This document shows positions 37,489-48,435 of a stretch of 64,000 nucleotides of DNA, in pieces. The notes under the pieces were generated by a model. The model made no database searches and was not told where the DNA came from. It worked only from the letters and a program-made list of their open reading frames with translations. Numbering within the stretch: position 1 is the first letter of the stretch; every line of letters begins with the position of its first letter. Source of the DNA: Rhizobium sp. BK399 (GTDB taxonomy: Bacteria > Pseudomonadota > Alphaproteobacteria > Rhizobiales > Rhizobiaceae); the NCBI RefSeq assembly GCF_014194695.1, contig NZ_JACIAH010000002.1, forward strand, positions 310,001 through 374,000, written 5' to 3'. The translations under genes and the position numbers were made by a program.

Positions 37489-38499
37489 ATGGGTATGATG
37501 AAGACCGACGCCCCCCTCGATGAAAAGGCGATCATCGCCGCGGCCGAGAAGGCCCTCGCAGATATTGCCGCTGTTCGGGGCGAAGTCTCCAAGGTCATCT
37601 TCGGCCAGGAAAGCGTCGTTGAGAACACTCTTCTCGCGGTTCTCTCGGGCGGTCACGCCCTGTTGGTCGGCGTGCCGGGTCTCGCCAAGACGAAACTCGT
37701 CACAACGCTCGGCGAAGTGCTCGGCCTTGCCTCCAACCGCATCCAGTTTACACCAGACCTCATGCCCTCTGATATTCTGGGTTCTGAGGTCATGGACCAG
37801 GATGACAGCGGCCGCCGCTCCTTCCGTTTCGTCAAAGGTCCGGTGTTTGCCCAGCTGTTGATGGCCGACGAAATCAACCGCGCGTCGCCGCGCACGCAAT
37901 CGGCCTTGCTGCAATCCATGCAGGAATACCATATCACCGTCGCCGGCCACCGCTACGACTTGCCCGTGCCCTTCCACGTCCTTGCCACCCAGAACCCGCT
38001 GGAACAGGAAGGTACCTATCCTCTGCCGGAGGCACAGCTCGACCGCTTCCTTCTTCAGGTCGATGTCCACTACCCCGAACTAGCGGCCGAGCGGCAGATC
38101 CTGCTTGAGACGACGGGCATCAGCGAAACCAAGCCGCAAGCGATCCTGAATGCAGAGCGCCTTGTCGAAATCCAGACACTGATCCGTCAGATGCCCGTCA
38201 GCGAAACCGTTGTCGACGCCATCCTCGCGCTCGTCCGCTCCGCCCGTCCAGGCCAGGGCAACGCCTCGACGGACAAAAACGTCGCCTGGGGTCCCGGCCC
38301 GCGCGCTGGCCAGGCGATGATGCTTTGCGCCCGCGCTCGCGCCCTATATGAGGGCCGTCTCGCACCATCCGTTGACGACGTCCATGCGCTCGCCGAGCCG
38401 ATCCTGCAGCACCGCATGGCACTGACATTCGCAGCGCGGGCGGAAGGCATGTCGGTCCGCGATGTCGTTGGCGGGCTGGTCAAGCAGGCCAAGGGATAA
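37489..38499 (+). CDS. MoxR-type AAA+ ATPase
   Basis: 336 residues with the MoxR/RavA arrangement: Walker A GVPGLAKTKLV near 60, Walker B MADEINRASPRTQ near 125, and a sensor region ending LATQNPLEQEGTYPLPEAQ. MoxR proteins act as chaperone-like ATPases that mature protein complexes with von Willebrand factor A-type partners. It heads a tight plus-strand cluster with a DUF58 gene and two large membrane proteins. The start has GGAG 6-9 bases upstream. Confidence 0.94.
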   Translation: MGMMKTDAPLDEKAIIAAAEKALADIAAVRGEVSKVIFGQESVVENTLLAVLSGGHALLVGVPGLAKTKLVTTLGEVLGLASNRIQFTPDLMPSDILGSEVMDQDDSGRRSFRFVKGPVFAQLLMADEINRASPRTQSALLQSMQEYHITVAGHRYDLPVPFHVLATQNPLEQEGTYPLPEAQLDRFLLQVDVHYPELAAERQILLETTGISETKPQAILNAERLVEIQTLIRQMPVSETVVDAILALVRSARPGQGNASTDKNVAWGPGPRAGQAMMLCARARALYEGRLAPSVDDVHALAEPILQHRMALTFAARAEGMSVRDVVGGLVKQAKG

Positions 38500-38511
38500 G
38501 GAAGCGTCTGC

Positions 38512-39432
38512 GTGGCACCCATCGGACAGATCGTCAATCCGACTTCGGGCACCGATGCCCTTGCTCGCGCAAGGCAGCGGGCGAGCCTGGTGCCGGATTG
38601 CCTGGTGGAGGCCAAGCGGATCGCGAATAGCGTGATCGCCGGCTGGCACGGCCGCCGCAAACGTGGCATTGGCGAGAACTTCTGGCAGTTCCGCCCCTAT
38701 AGCGAAGGCGAGAGCCTGTCCCGCATCGATTGGCGCCGCTCGGCACGCGACGACCACACTTACATCCGCGACCGCGAGTGGGAGGCAGCCCACACGGTGT
38801 GGCTCTGGGCCGACATGTCTCCCTCGATGATGTACAAGTCGACCTTTGGAAACGCCTCCAAGGAAGGTCGGGCTCTCGTCATCATGCTTGCGCTTGCCGA
38901 GATCCTCGCACGCTCCGGCGAACGCATCGGGTGTCCCGGCGTCATGGAACCGATTGCCGCACGCAACGCTGCCGAACGGCTCGCAACAGCATTGATGCAT
39001 GCGCCGCTGAGTGGAGGACTGCCCGACACGGCCATGATCCGCGGCTGGAGCGAACTCGTGCTGATTGGTGACTTTCTTGACGATGCAGCCGCAGTCATGG
39101 CGCGCATCAGCCCCTTGGCGCGGCGCGGTCTGCGCGGCCACGTCATCGAGATCGCCGACCCGGCCGAAGAACTTTTCCCTTATGATGGCCGCACCGAATT
39201 CACTGATCCCGAGACAGGCTCGAAGCTGACCTCGGGCCGCGCCGAGCATGTTCGCGAGGCCTATACCCACGCCTATCTCGGCCGTCGGTACGATCTCGGC
39301 CAGGCGCTGCGCCACATGGGCTGGACCTTTGTCAGCCATCGGACCGATCATCTTGCCTCTGAAGCGCTGGTGGCCGTTCATATGTATCTGTCAGGCATGC
39401 CGGCAAAGGCGACGCATGGAGGGCAACCATGA
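38512..39432 (+). CDS. DUF58 domain protein
   Basis: 306 residues, starting at the GTG at 38512 behind AAGGAAG. It has the DUF58 core motif FRPYSEGESLSRIDWRRSAR and a following VWLWADMSPSMM, which looks like a VWA-type metal site. DUF58 proteins typically pair with MoxR ATPases. The stop overlaps the start of the BatA-like gene by four bases. Confidence 0.9.
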   Translation: MAPIGQIVNPTSGTDALARARQRASLVPDCLVEAKRIANSVIAGWHGRRKRGIGENFWQFRPYSEGESLSRIDWRRSARDDHTYIRDREWEAAHTVWLWADMSPSMMYKSTFGNASKEGRALVIMLALAEILARSGERIGCPGVMEPIAARNAAERLATALMHAPLSGGLPDTAMIRGWSELVLIGDFLDDAAAVMARISPLARRGLRGHVIEIADPAEELFPYDGRTEFTDPETGSKLTSGRAEHVREAYTHAYLGRRYDLGQALRHMGWTFVSHRTDHLASEALVAVHMYLSGMPAKATHGGQP

Positions 39433-42239
39433 GCTCTCTCCCCTTCGCATTCGCCTACCCGGCAATCCTCGGCGCGCTTCTTGCCTTGCCGATCATCTGG
39501 TGGCTGCTCAGATTGACGCCACCCCGCCCGAAGACGGAGGTCTTCCCGCCTCTGAGAATCCTCGCGACAGTCCTGAAGCGGGAGGAAACCCCGGCCCAGA
39601 GCCCCTGGTGGTTGACCTTGTTGCGCATGCTGTTGGCCACAGCCGTCATTCTGGCGATCGCTGACCCGGTCTTCAATCCGCGAGCGAATTCAATCGCTTC
39701 CGGAGGTCCGCTCGTGCTCTTTGTTGACAATGGCTGGGCCACATCCCCGGATTGGGATCGCCGCGTAAAGACAGCGGAGGCGCTGATAGATGACGCTGAA
39801 GCGGCCGGAACGCCGGTTGCCATCGCCTTCACGGCAGATCCGACAAACGATGCGGTCCCGGGAACGGCCGCGACGGCCCGCGACAAGCTGCGGGCCGCTG
39901 AACCGAAGCCACTTGTGCCGGATCGGCAGCGCGCCTTCGAAGCTCTCCGTGCTGCACTAAACGGCGTTCATCCCGGTACCCTCGCCTTCCTGACGGATGG
40001 AGCGGCTGCGGGCGATAACGACGCGACCGTCCGCCAGCTCTCCGACCTCTCGCCGGCTCAACTGCGTTTGGTCTCAGGTGACGCGACCGAGACGATGGCA
40101 ATTACGTCGGCCAGCAATGCCGCCGACACCATGACGGTCACTGCAACCCGCCTCAATAGTGCCGCTGCCGCTTCGTATCCCATAACGGCGCAAGACACTC
40201 AGGGGCGTGCGATCGCCGCCGGCGCGATCGATTTCCAACCGGGTCAGAGCGTCGCGACCGGATCGATCACGGCGCCGTTCGAAATGCGCAACGATTTCGC
40301 GCGCGTCAGCATGGATAACCACGCCACTGCTGGCGCCGTGCATCTGCTCGACGACGGCTTCAAGCGTCGCCGCGTCGTCCTGCTGTCCGGTGAAGTCGGT
40401 GATACGTTCCAGCCGCTGCTTTCGCCGCTTTATTACATTCAGCGCGCCCTGCAGCCCTACGCCGACCTGATCGAGCCGAACACACCCGATCTCGCGACGT
40501 CGATACCGGACCTGCTGTCGCAGAATCCGTCGGTGATCATCATGGCGGATATCGGTCGCCTTCCCCAGCAGACCTATGAGCCTCTGCAGCGCTGGATCGC
40601 CAATGGCGGCACGTTGGTCCGCTTTGCCGGACCGCGCCTTGCCGCCGCTCCCGCCGACGACCCCTTGGTTCCGGTCATATTACGACAGGGTGAACGCGCG
40701 CTTGGTGGTGCGCTGTCCTGGGCCGAGCCGCAGCCGCTGGCGGAGTTCCCCACCTTCGGCCCGTTCGCCGGAATGCCAAAGCCCACGGATGTCACGGTCA
40801 AACGCCAGGTTCTTGCTGAACCGACGCCAGATCTTGCCGAGCGCACCTGGGCGAGCCTCGCTGACGGTACGCCGCTGGTAACGACGAAGCCGATCAATGC
40901 CGGCCGCATTGTCCTCTTCCACGTCAGTGCCGAGGCGACGTGGTCCGACCTGCCGATCTCGGGTAACTTCGTCGAAATGCTACGCCGCCTCGTCCAACTG
41001 TCACGCTCGGGTGGCGTCACCGCCGAAGCCGGTGCTTCCACGGCAGAAGCCTTGCCGCCTTTCCGCCTCTTGACCGCCAAAGGCGCGTTGACGACGGAGA
41101 CCGGGACGGCGCGTCCGTTGATCCCCAGCGCCAAGGTCACCCCAGTTGCCAGCTTTGACAATCCTCCGGGCCTCTACGGCTCCGAGGAAGGATTTACCGC
41201 GCTGAACGTGTTGCCGAAGGATGCCGAGTTGAAGCCTATCGATACGTCGGGCATTACCGTTGTGCGCGAAGGGTTGATTGGAGGGGAGACATGGTCTGCA
41301 AAGCCTGCCCTGTTCCTGATTGCCTTCCTGCTCCTGTTGGCTGACAGCCTGATCGTGCTGTTCATGAGCGGTGCCTTTTCGCGCCTTCGCCCAACGGCGC
41401 GCGCGGCAGCGCTTGTTGCCGTGGCGATCAGCGCCGCCTTCCTCCTCCAACCTGGGCAATCGCGAGCCGACGACGCAAAGCCGGGCGACGATCAGATTTT
41501 TCAGCGTCTCGACAATACGCACCTCGCCTATGTGGTTACCGGTGAGCAGGAGGTTGACCGGATCTCAGAGCGCGGACTTGTCGGCCTGACGGACTTCCTG
41601 ACCTATCGCACCACGCTCGAACCGTCGCCACCGGTCGGTCTGGATCTCACGAAGGACGAGCTTTCCTTCTATCCGATCATCTATTGGCCTATTTCGGCAA
41701 CCGCCCCCATGCCCTCGTCGGCAGCGATCAACAGGATCGACGCCTATATGCGCGCTGGCGGGACGGTACTCTTCGACACCCGCGACCAGTTCAGCGCGCT
41801 CGACAACAACGGCGGTTCGGTCAGCGCCAACGGCGAGCGACTGCAGCAGATCCTTGCCAACCTCGATATCCCGCCGCTCGAGCCGGTACCCTCGGACCAC
41901 GTGCTGACGAAGTCCTTCTACCTCCTGTCGAGCTTTCCCGGCCGTTATACCGGGAGCCCGCTCTGGATCGAGGCACGCCAGGAAAACCGCGCGACCAATG
42001 CCAAGTCGACGGCGACGGCCGATGGCGTTTCGCCGATCCTCATCACGGGCAACGACTTTGCTGGCGCCTGGGCCGTCGATGACAACGGGGTGCCCATGCT
42101 GCCGACAGTTCCGCCTGATGAGACACAGCGGGAATATGCCTACCGCAGCGGCGTCAATATCATGATGTATATGCTGACCGGCAACTACAAGACCGATCAG
42201 GTCCACGTTCCCGCTCTCTTGGAACGGTTGGGCCAGTGA
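39429..42239 (+). CDS. BatA-like N-terminal/DUF4159 membrane protein
   Basis: 936 residues. The N-terminus (PAILGALLALPIIWWLLRL) and second helix (LLRMLLATAVILAIADPVF) match the BatA/aerotolerance-regulator domain. A VWA-like domain with VLFVDNGWA and TLAFLTDGA follows, then a third hydrophobic region near 620-670. The final ~230 residues contain the DUF4159 pattern FYPIIYWPIS with GGTVLFDTRD. Such proteins are thought to act in envelope integrity with a MoxR partner; direct evidence is lacking. It is translationally coupled to the DUF58 gene. Confidence 0.88.
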   Translation: MSSLPFAFAYPAILGALLALPIIWWLLRLTPPRPKTEVFPPLRILATVLKREETPAQSPWWLTLLRMLLATAVILAIADPVFNPRANSIASGGPLVLFVDNGWATSPDWDRRVKTAEALIDDAEAAGTPVAIAFTADPTNDAVPGTAATARDKLRAAEPKPLVPDRQRAFEALRAALNGVHPGTLAFLTDGAAAGDNDATVRQLSDLSPAQLRLVSGDATETMAITSASNAADTMTVTATRLNSAAAASYPITAQDTQGRAIAAGAIDFQPGQSVATGSITAPFEMRNDFARVSMDNHATAGAVHLLDDGFKRRRVVLLSGEVGDTFQPLLSPLYYIQRALQPYADLIEPNTPDLATSIPDLLSQNPSVIIMADIGRLPQQTYEPLQRWIANGGTLVRFAGPRLAAAPADDPLVPVILRQGERALGGALSWAEPQPLAEFPTFGPFAGMPKPTDVTVKRQVLAEPTPDLAERTWASLADGTPLVTTKPINAGRIVLFHVSAEATWSDLPISGNFVEMLRRLVQLSRSGGVTAEAGASTAEALPPFRLLTAKGALTTETGTARPLIPSAKVTPVASFDNPPGLYGSEEGFTALNVLPKDAELKPIDTSGITVVREGLIGGETWSAKPALFLIAFLLLLADSLIVLFMSGAFSRLRPTARAAALVAVAISAAFLLQPGQSRADDAKPGDDQIFQRLDNTHLAYVVTGEQEVDRISERGLVGLTDFLTYRTTLEPSPPVGLDLTKDELSFYPIIYWPISATAPMPSSAAINRIDAYMRAGGTVLFDTRDQFSALDNNGGSVSANGERLQQILANLDIPPLEPVPSDHVLTKSFYLLSSFPGRYTGSPLWIEARQENRATNAKSTATADGVSPILITGNDFAGAWAVDDNGVPMLPTVPPDETQREYAYRSGVNIMMYMLTGNYKTDQVHVPALLERLGQ

Positions 42240-42240
42240 C

Positions 42241-44310
42241 ATGACGATTGATTTTTCGCCCTTCGTTCCTTGGCCGCTCCTGGCGGGTCTGGCGATCATT
42301 GTCCTGGTGACCGCAGCATTTGCCATTTGGCGCCGTGTGCGCGGCGCCTGGGTTCGCTCGATTGCCGCCGTTGCTTTGCTGGCCGCCCTCGCCAATCCGC
42401 TGTTGCTGCAGGAGGATCGCGAACAACTATCGACTGTCGTGCCGGTCATCGTCGATCGCAGCCAGAGCCAGCAGACACCCGAACGCATCAAGATGACCGA
42501 CGATGCTCTGGCGCAGTTGAAGGAGCGCCTCGCCCGCTTCCCCAATGTCGAACCACGCTACATCGACGCAAGCGAACCAGAGGACTCCGACGCGCCGTCG
42601 ACGCGGCTGTTCAACGCGCTGTCTGCGGCGGTCGCGGATGTACCGCCCGCCCGCATCGGCGGTGCGATCATGCTGACGGATGGCGAAGTCCACGATGTCC
42701 CCGGCGTCAACCAGGCGCTCGCCTTCGACGCGCCGATCCACGGCTTGATCACCGGCAAGGCCAACGAATTCGATCGCCGCATCGAAGTCGTCAAGGCACC
42801 GCGCTTCGGCATCGTCAACGAGGAGCAGCAATTGCTGCTGCGCGTCTTCGACGACGGCCCGAGCCCCGGGGGAACCGCTGACGTCACGGTGAAGCTTAAC
42901 GGCAATGAGATCGCCACGCTCCAGGCAACACCGGGACGCGACACGCCTTTTTCTTTCAAGGTCGAGCGCGGCGGCAGCAACGTCCTCGAATTTTCGGTTG
43001 CCGGCCTTCCCGGTGAGGTTACCGAGGCGAACAACCGCGCCGTCCATGTGATTGACGGCATTCGCGAGAACCTGCGCGTTCTGTTGGTCTCCGGCGAGCC
43101 GCACGCAGGTGAGCGGGCGTGGCGCAACCTCCTGAAGTCGGATGCGTCTGTGGATTTGGTGCATTTCACCATCCTGCGCCCGCCTGAAAAGCAGGACGGT
43201 ACGCCGATCAACGAACTATCGCTGATTGCTTTCCCGACCCGCGAGCTGTTCGTCGACAAGATCAAGGACTTCGACCTGATCATCTTCGACCGCTACCAGC
43301 ATCGTGGCGTCCTGCCGATCCTCTACTACGACTACATCGCCCAGTATGTGGAAAACGGTGGTGCCTTGCTGATTGCCGCCGGACCCGAACATGCCGGCCA
43401 AGATTCGATTGCGCTGACGCCGTTGTCGTCCGTATTGCCGGCCGCGCCGACCGGCCAGATGATCGAGAAGGCCTTCTATCCCAGGCTCTCGGAGGAAGGC
43501 CGCAAACACCCGGTCACCCGCGGTCTCGATGGATCCGCAGACGAGCCGCCGCATTGGGGCCGCTGGTTCCGCAGCGTCGATGTCGAACAGCCGCAGGGCC
43601 AGACCGTAATGGTCGGCGCGGACAACCATCCGCTGCTCGTTCTCAATCGCGCCGGACAGGGACGCGTCGCGATGCTGCTCTCCGATCAGGGCTGGCTCTG
43701 GGCGCGCGGCTTTGAAGGCGGTGGCCCGCACGTGTCGCTCTATCGTCGCGTCGCGCATTGGCTCATGAAGGAACCAGCCCTTGAGGAAGAGGCGCTGACT
43801 GCACGGGCAGCCGGCCGCACGCTGGAGATTACGCGGCAGACGATCGGGGGCAACCCTGGCGATGCGACGGTCCGCTACCCCTCCGGCAAGACGGAAACAC
43901 TGCCGCTGACGCAAGCTGAGCCAGGTCTCTTCAAGGCGGAAAAGAAGATGGACGAGATCGGCCTCTTCGAAATCAGGAACGGCGAAATGACGACGCTCGT
44001 TCATGTCGGCGCGGTCGATGCTCCGGAATTCAAGGCGATGATCTCGACGACCGATGCATTGAAGCCCATTGCCGACAAGTCGAAAGGCCTCGTCACCCGT
44101 GTTTCCAACAATGACGGCGCGATCAGCATCCCGCCGATCTTGCCGGTTCGTGGCCAGATCCGCGTTGCCGACAACGATCGTATGCAGATCCACCTCACGA
44201 ATGAAACGGTGCTGAAGGGCATCAACACCCTGCCGCTGTTTGCCGGTTTTGCCGGCGTCGGCATCCTGCTCCTTGCCTTCGGCGCCATGTGGTGGCGCGA
44301 AGGGCGTTAG
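42241..44310 (+). CDS. Membrane protein with VWA- and glutamine-amidotransferase-like regions
   Basis: 689 residues starting one base after the preceding stop. Two N-terminal transmembrane helices (PLLAGLAIIVLVTAAFAIW and IAAVALLAALANPLL) precede a VWA-like region (VPVIVDRSQS, GGAIMLTDGEVHD). A class I glutamine-amidotransferase-like fold (VLLVSGEPHAGERAWRNLL, DLIIFDRYQHRGVLPILYYD) follows, and a C-terminal helix (FAGVGILLLAFGAMWW) ends the protein. It is likely a partner of the BatA-like protein. No catalytic triad is evident in the amidotransferase-like part. Confidence 0.82.
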   Translation: MTIDFSPFVPWPLLAGLAIIVLVTAAFAIWRRVRGAWVRSIAAVALLAALANPLLLQEDREQLSTVVPVIVDRSQSQQTPERIKMTDDALAQLKERLARFPNVEPRYIDASEPEDSDAPSTRLFNALSAAVADVPPARIGGAIMLTDGEVHDVPGVNQALAFDAPIHGLITGKANEFDRRIEVVKAPRFGIVNEEQQLLLRVFDDGPSPGGTADVTVKLNGNEIATLQATPGRDTPFSFKVERGGSNVLEFSVAGLPGEVTEANNRAVHVIDGIRENLRVLLVSGEPHAGERAWRNLLKSDASVDLVHFTILRPPEKQDGTPINELSLIAFPTRELFVDKIKDFDLIIFDRYQHRGVLPILYYDYIAQYVENGGALLIAAGPEHAGQDSIALTPLSSVLPAAPTGQMIEKAFYPRLSEEGRKHPVTRGLDGSADEPPHWGRWFRSVDVEQPQGQTVMVGADNHPLLVLNRAGQGRVAMLLSDQGWLWARGFEGGGPHVSLYRRVAHWLMKEPALEEEALTARAAGRTLEITRQTIGGNPGDATVRYPSGKTETLPLTQAEPGLFKAEKKMDEIGLFEIRNGEMTTLVHVGAVDAPEFKAMISTTDALKPIADKSKGLVTRVSNNDGAISIPPILPVRGQIRVADNDRMQIHLTNETVLKGINTLPLFAGFAGVGILLLAFGAMWWREGR

Positions 44311-44314
44311 CGGC

Positions 44315-44735
44315 ATGGCCGAATTTGAGCTAACGGGCTCGCCCGCAGCCGATGATCTCACGACGATCGGCGACGCACTCTCGGCCTTCAACGTCCATGA
44401 CGTCGGCCCTGCCGAGCGCCGGCCGCTTGCGGTTCTCATCCGCGATACCGACGGCAACGTCTCCGGTGGGCTTTCCGGCTATACTGCCTGGGGCTGGCTT
44501 TTCACGCAGTTGCTGTACATTCCCGACGACGAACGCGGTAAGGGCATGGCCGGCAAGATCCTTGCCCTGGCCGAAGAGGAGGCAATCGCACGCGGCTGCC
44601 ACGGTGCCTGGATCGATACCTTCAATCCACAAGCGCTACGGGCATACCAACGTCAAGGCTACCAGATATTCGGCGAATTGTCTGAGTTTCCAAAAGGCCG
44701 AACGCGCACATTTCTGCGCAAGGTGCTGGCCGAAG

Positions 44736-44743
<8 letters not shown>
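44315..44743 (+). CDS. GNAT family N-acetyltransferase
   Basis: 142 residues beginning at the ATG at 44315, five bases after the previous stop. The motif LLYIPDDERGKGMAGKILAL is a clear acetyl-CoA-binding loop, and the NPQALRAYQRQGYQ block follows. It ends the MoxR cluster, though its substrate is unknown. Its stop overlaps the MFS gene end by eight bases, tail to tail. Confidence 0.88.
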
Positions 44744-46046
<1,303 letters not shown>

Positions 46047-46119
46047 GCTCTAGCCCTTCAAGCCACTGAAAGATCACGCAAAGCGCGCTTCAGGCATAAG
46101 GCTCAATACCGCACGCGAC

Positions 46120-46620
46120 CTATTTTCGCCAGCCAATAGTTCCCTTGAGCCTGCTTTGCGCATCCTCGGCGAGTGGTACGACCAATACGCGCGCCGGATC
46201 GACGGGACCGGGAAATGCCAGTGCGTTATGAGCAACTCTCTCGAAACCGAGCGGGCAGTAGTAGGGAGGATCGCCGATGAGGATGACTGCCTCCGATCCC
46301 TTGCGGCGCGCGGCATCAATGGCGATCCGAACCAGTTCCCGGCCGATACCGCGACCCTTGTGGGACGGTCGCACGGCCAGTGGCCCCAGCAGGTGCGCAT
46401 TGACCGAACCCGCCAGGACGGGCGTCATGCGCACTGATGCAATCGTTTCGCCGTCGTCGGCGCATATGAAGGAGAGCGAGAGGTCGTGCGGCCCCTGCTC
46501 GCGAATCCGCGCGGCGGCCCGGGTATGCCGCCCGGGACCGAATGCTTCTTCGTTGATGTGTTCGATGGCAGCGTCGTGCGACGCATCCTCAGTGAGGTAG
46601 ACCAGATCGTGCTTGTGCAT
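46120..46620 (-). CDS. GNAT family N-acetyltransferase
   Basis: 166 residues from the ATG at 46620; a GTG at 46665 would give 15 more. The GNAT core has LLGPLAVRPSHKGRGIGREL, and the PPYYCPLGFER block follows, a pattern of the YhbS-like predicted acetyltransferases. A ribosome site is not obvious at either start. No partner gene is nearby. Confidence 0.82.
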   Translation of the reverse strand: MHKHDLVYLTEDASHDAAIEHINEEAFGPGRHTRAAARIREQGPHDLSLSFICADDGETIASVRMTPVLAGSVNAHLLGPLAVRPSHKGRGIGRELVRIAIDAARRKGSEAVILIGDPPYYCPLGFERVAHNALAFPGPVDPARVLVVPLAEDAQSRLKGTIGWRK

Positions 46621-46890
46621 GATGAGACGGAAACCGGGTAGACAGAATTGATGGATCTCGAGCACGCCCTTCGGCGTTCGGGAGCATCAGCGTCGTCGCA
46701 GGTTTCTCGGTGCAAACATCAAATCGGGTTCCTGAAGTATAAAATGGCCGATAGCAGGAAAAATTTCGGCCGTCCAATGGAAATTTAGCGCAAGGCAACG
46801 CTGCGTGACGCACTGTTCAATCTTTACCGCCCTGCAAATGCGCCGGACCTGCGATATGTGTGGGCCAAGGAAAAATTGAAGGATCACAAC

Positions 46891-47877
46891 ATGGGCATGC
46901 TGGTTGATGGCGTCTGGCATGACGTCTGGTACGATACGAAAGAAACCAAAGGGCACTTCAAGCGCGCCGCTTCCCAGTTTCGCAACTGGATTACCGCCGA
47001 CGGCGCAGCCGGACCGTCCGGTATCGGTGGCTTCAAAGCCGAGGCTGACCGTTACCATCTCTATGTTTCGGTGGCCTGCCCTTGGGCGCATCGCACGCTC
47101 ATCTTCCGCAAGCTCAAGAAGCTCGAGAATCTTATCAGCGTTTCGGTCGTCGATCCGCTAATGTTGTCGAACGGCTGGGAGTTCAAGGTCGGCGACGGCG
47201 CAACGGGCGATCATCTCTTCGGTTCCAAGACGCTGTGGGAAGTCTATGTGAAGGCCGACCCACATTATTCCGGCCGCGTGACCGTGCCTGTCTTGTGGGA
47301 CAAGAAGACCAACACGATCGTCAACAACGAGTCGTCCGAAATCATCCGGATGTTCAACAGCGCCTTTGATCATTTGACCGGCTCGACTGCTGATTTTTAT
47401 CCGCAAGGCCTGCGCGCCGATATCGATGAGCTTAATTCCGTCGTCTATGACACCGTCAACAACGGTGTCTATAAGGCCGGCTTTGCCACGACCCAGGAAG
47501 CCTACGGGGAGAATGTGGTCAAGCTTTTCGAAACACTCGATATGCTTGAAGACCGTCTGGGCAAGGGTCGTTATCTCTTCGGCGATCGGCTGACCGAGGC
47601 CGACTGGCGGCTGTTCACGACGCTGGTTCGTTTTGATGCCGTGTATGTCGGTCACTTCAAGTGCAACATCCGCCGTATCGAAGACTATCCTAATTTGTCG
47701 GCTTACCTGCGCGATCTCTACCAGACGCCGGGCGTCAAGGAGACGGTCAATTTCAGTCACATCAAGGACCACTATTACCGCAGCCACAAGACGATCAATC
47801 CGACCGGCATCGTGCCTGTCGGCCCAGCGCTAGATCTCGATCGCCCGCATGGCCGGGCGCGATTGGCTGCAGCCTAG
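46891..47877 (+). CDS. Glutathione S-transferase family protein, glutathionyl-hydroquinone reductase type
   Basis: 328 residues from the ATG at 46891 with GAAGGAT upstream. The N-terminal extension and the SVACPWAHRTL active site place it in the Xi-class (YqjG/ECM4-like) glutathionyl-hydroquinone reductases, which use a Cys to reduce glutathionyl-hydroquinones. The C-terminal helical domain has RLTEADWRLFTTLVRFD. The enzyme is cytoplasmic. It faces the NUDIX gene tail to tail. Confidence 0.92.
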   Translation: MGMLVDGVWHDVWYDTKETKGHFKRAASQFRNWITADGAAGPSGIGGFKAEADRYHLYVSVACPWAHRTLIFRKLKKLENLISVSVVDPLMLSNGWEFKVGDGATGDHLFGSKTLWEVYVKADPHYSGRVTVPVLWDKKTNTIVNNESSEIIRMFNSAFDHLTGSTADFYPQGLRADIDELNSVVYDTVNNGVYKAGFATTQEAYGENVVKLFETLDMLEDRLGKGRYLFGDRLTEADWRLFTTLVRFDAVYVGHFKCNIRRIEDYPNLSAYLRDLYQTPGVKETVNFSHIKDHYYRSHKTINPTGIVPVGPALDLDRPHGRARLAAA

Positions 47878-47884
47878 CGCTGGT

Positions 47885-48361
47885 CTACCACACGTGGGCG
47901 AGCTCCTGCTCGCCCGCGAGTTCCGCCAGCCGGCGGCGTGTTGCCTCCGTGGTATCTGCTGGCAGGTCATCGATGGCGAAAAAGCCGCACTCGACGATTT
48001 CGCGATCCGGTGGACGGGGTGCGGTTTGCTCCACCTGCGTCTTATAGAAGAGGACATGGTCGCGTCGGCTCGCCGCCTTGTTAAAATAGACGTGAAACAG
48101 CTGCGGCCGTCCGAGAATACGCAAATTCCCCTCCTCGCGGAGTTCTTTGATCAACGCTTCCTCGGCAGTTTCATGGCGCTCGAGCCCTCCGCCCGGCATA
48201 TGCCAGCCGGGTATGTAGCTGTGCCGCACGAGGAAGATGCGCCCCGTCTCATCGAAGCAGGCAGCCCGCACGCCCATCGTCATTCCACGCGCGACCGCAA
48301 AATACGCATGCACAATGCGCATCAGTGCGCGCGACTGCCAAGGGCGGATGGTTCCGATCAC
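47885..48361 (-). CDS. NUDIX hydrolase
   Basis: 158 residues. The Nudix box GGGLERHETAEEALIKELRE followed by EGNL keeps the metal-binding Glu residues but the last Gly is swapped with a neighbour (EGN for ExG), and Lys replaces Arg at the first position. The ACFDETGRIFLVRHSYIPGWHMP block precedes it. The substrate is unknown. It is divergent from the metallophosphoesterase gene by 75 bases. Confidence 0.86.
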   Translation of the reverse strand: MIGTIRPWQSRALMRIVHAYFAVARGMTMGVRAACFDETGRIFLVRHSYIPGWHMPGGGLERHETAEEALIKELREEGNLRILGRPQLFHVYFNKAASRRDHVLFYKTQVEQTAPRPPDREIVECGFFAIDDLPADTTEATRRRLAELAGEQELAHVW

Positions 48362-48435
48362 GCTTTTTCCAATTCCATTAATCCGTTCAAGCAGATGTGT
48401 TTGAATTGCAAACTTACTGGGCTATGTGTCGTGGC

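Noticed and set aside
43216..44457. Minus-strand ORF of 413 residues
   Set aside because: It is antisense to the 689-residue membrane protein gene, which has clear hydrophobic and family features.
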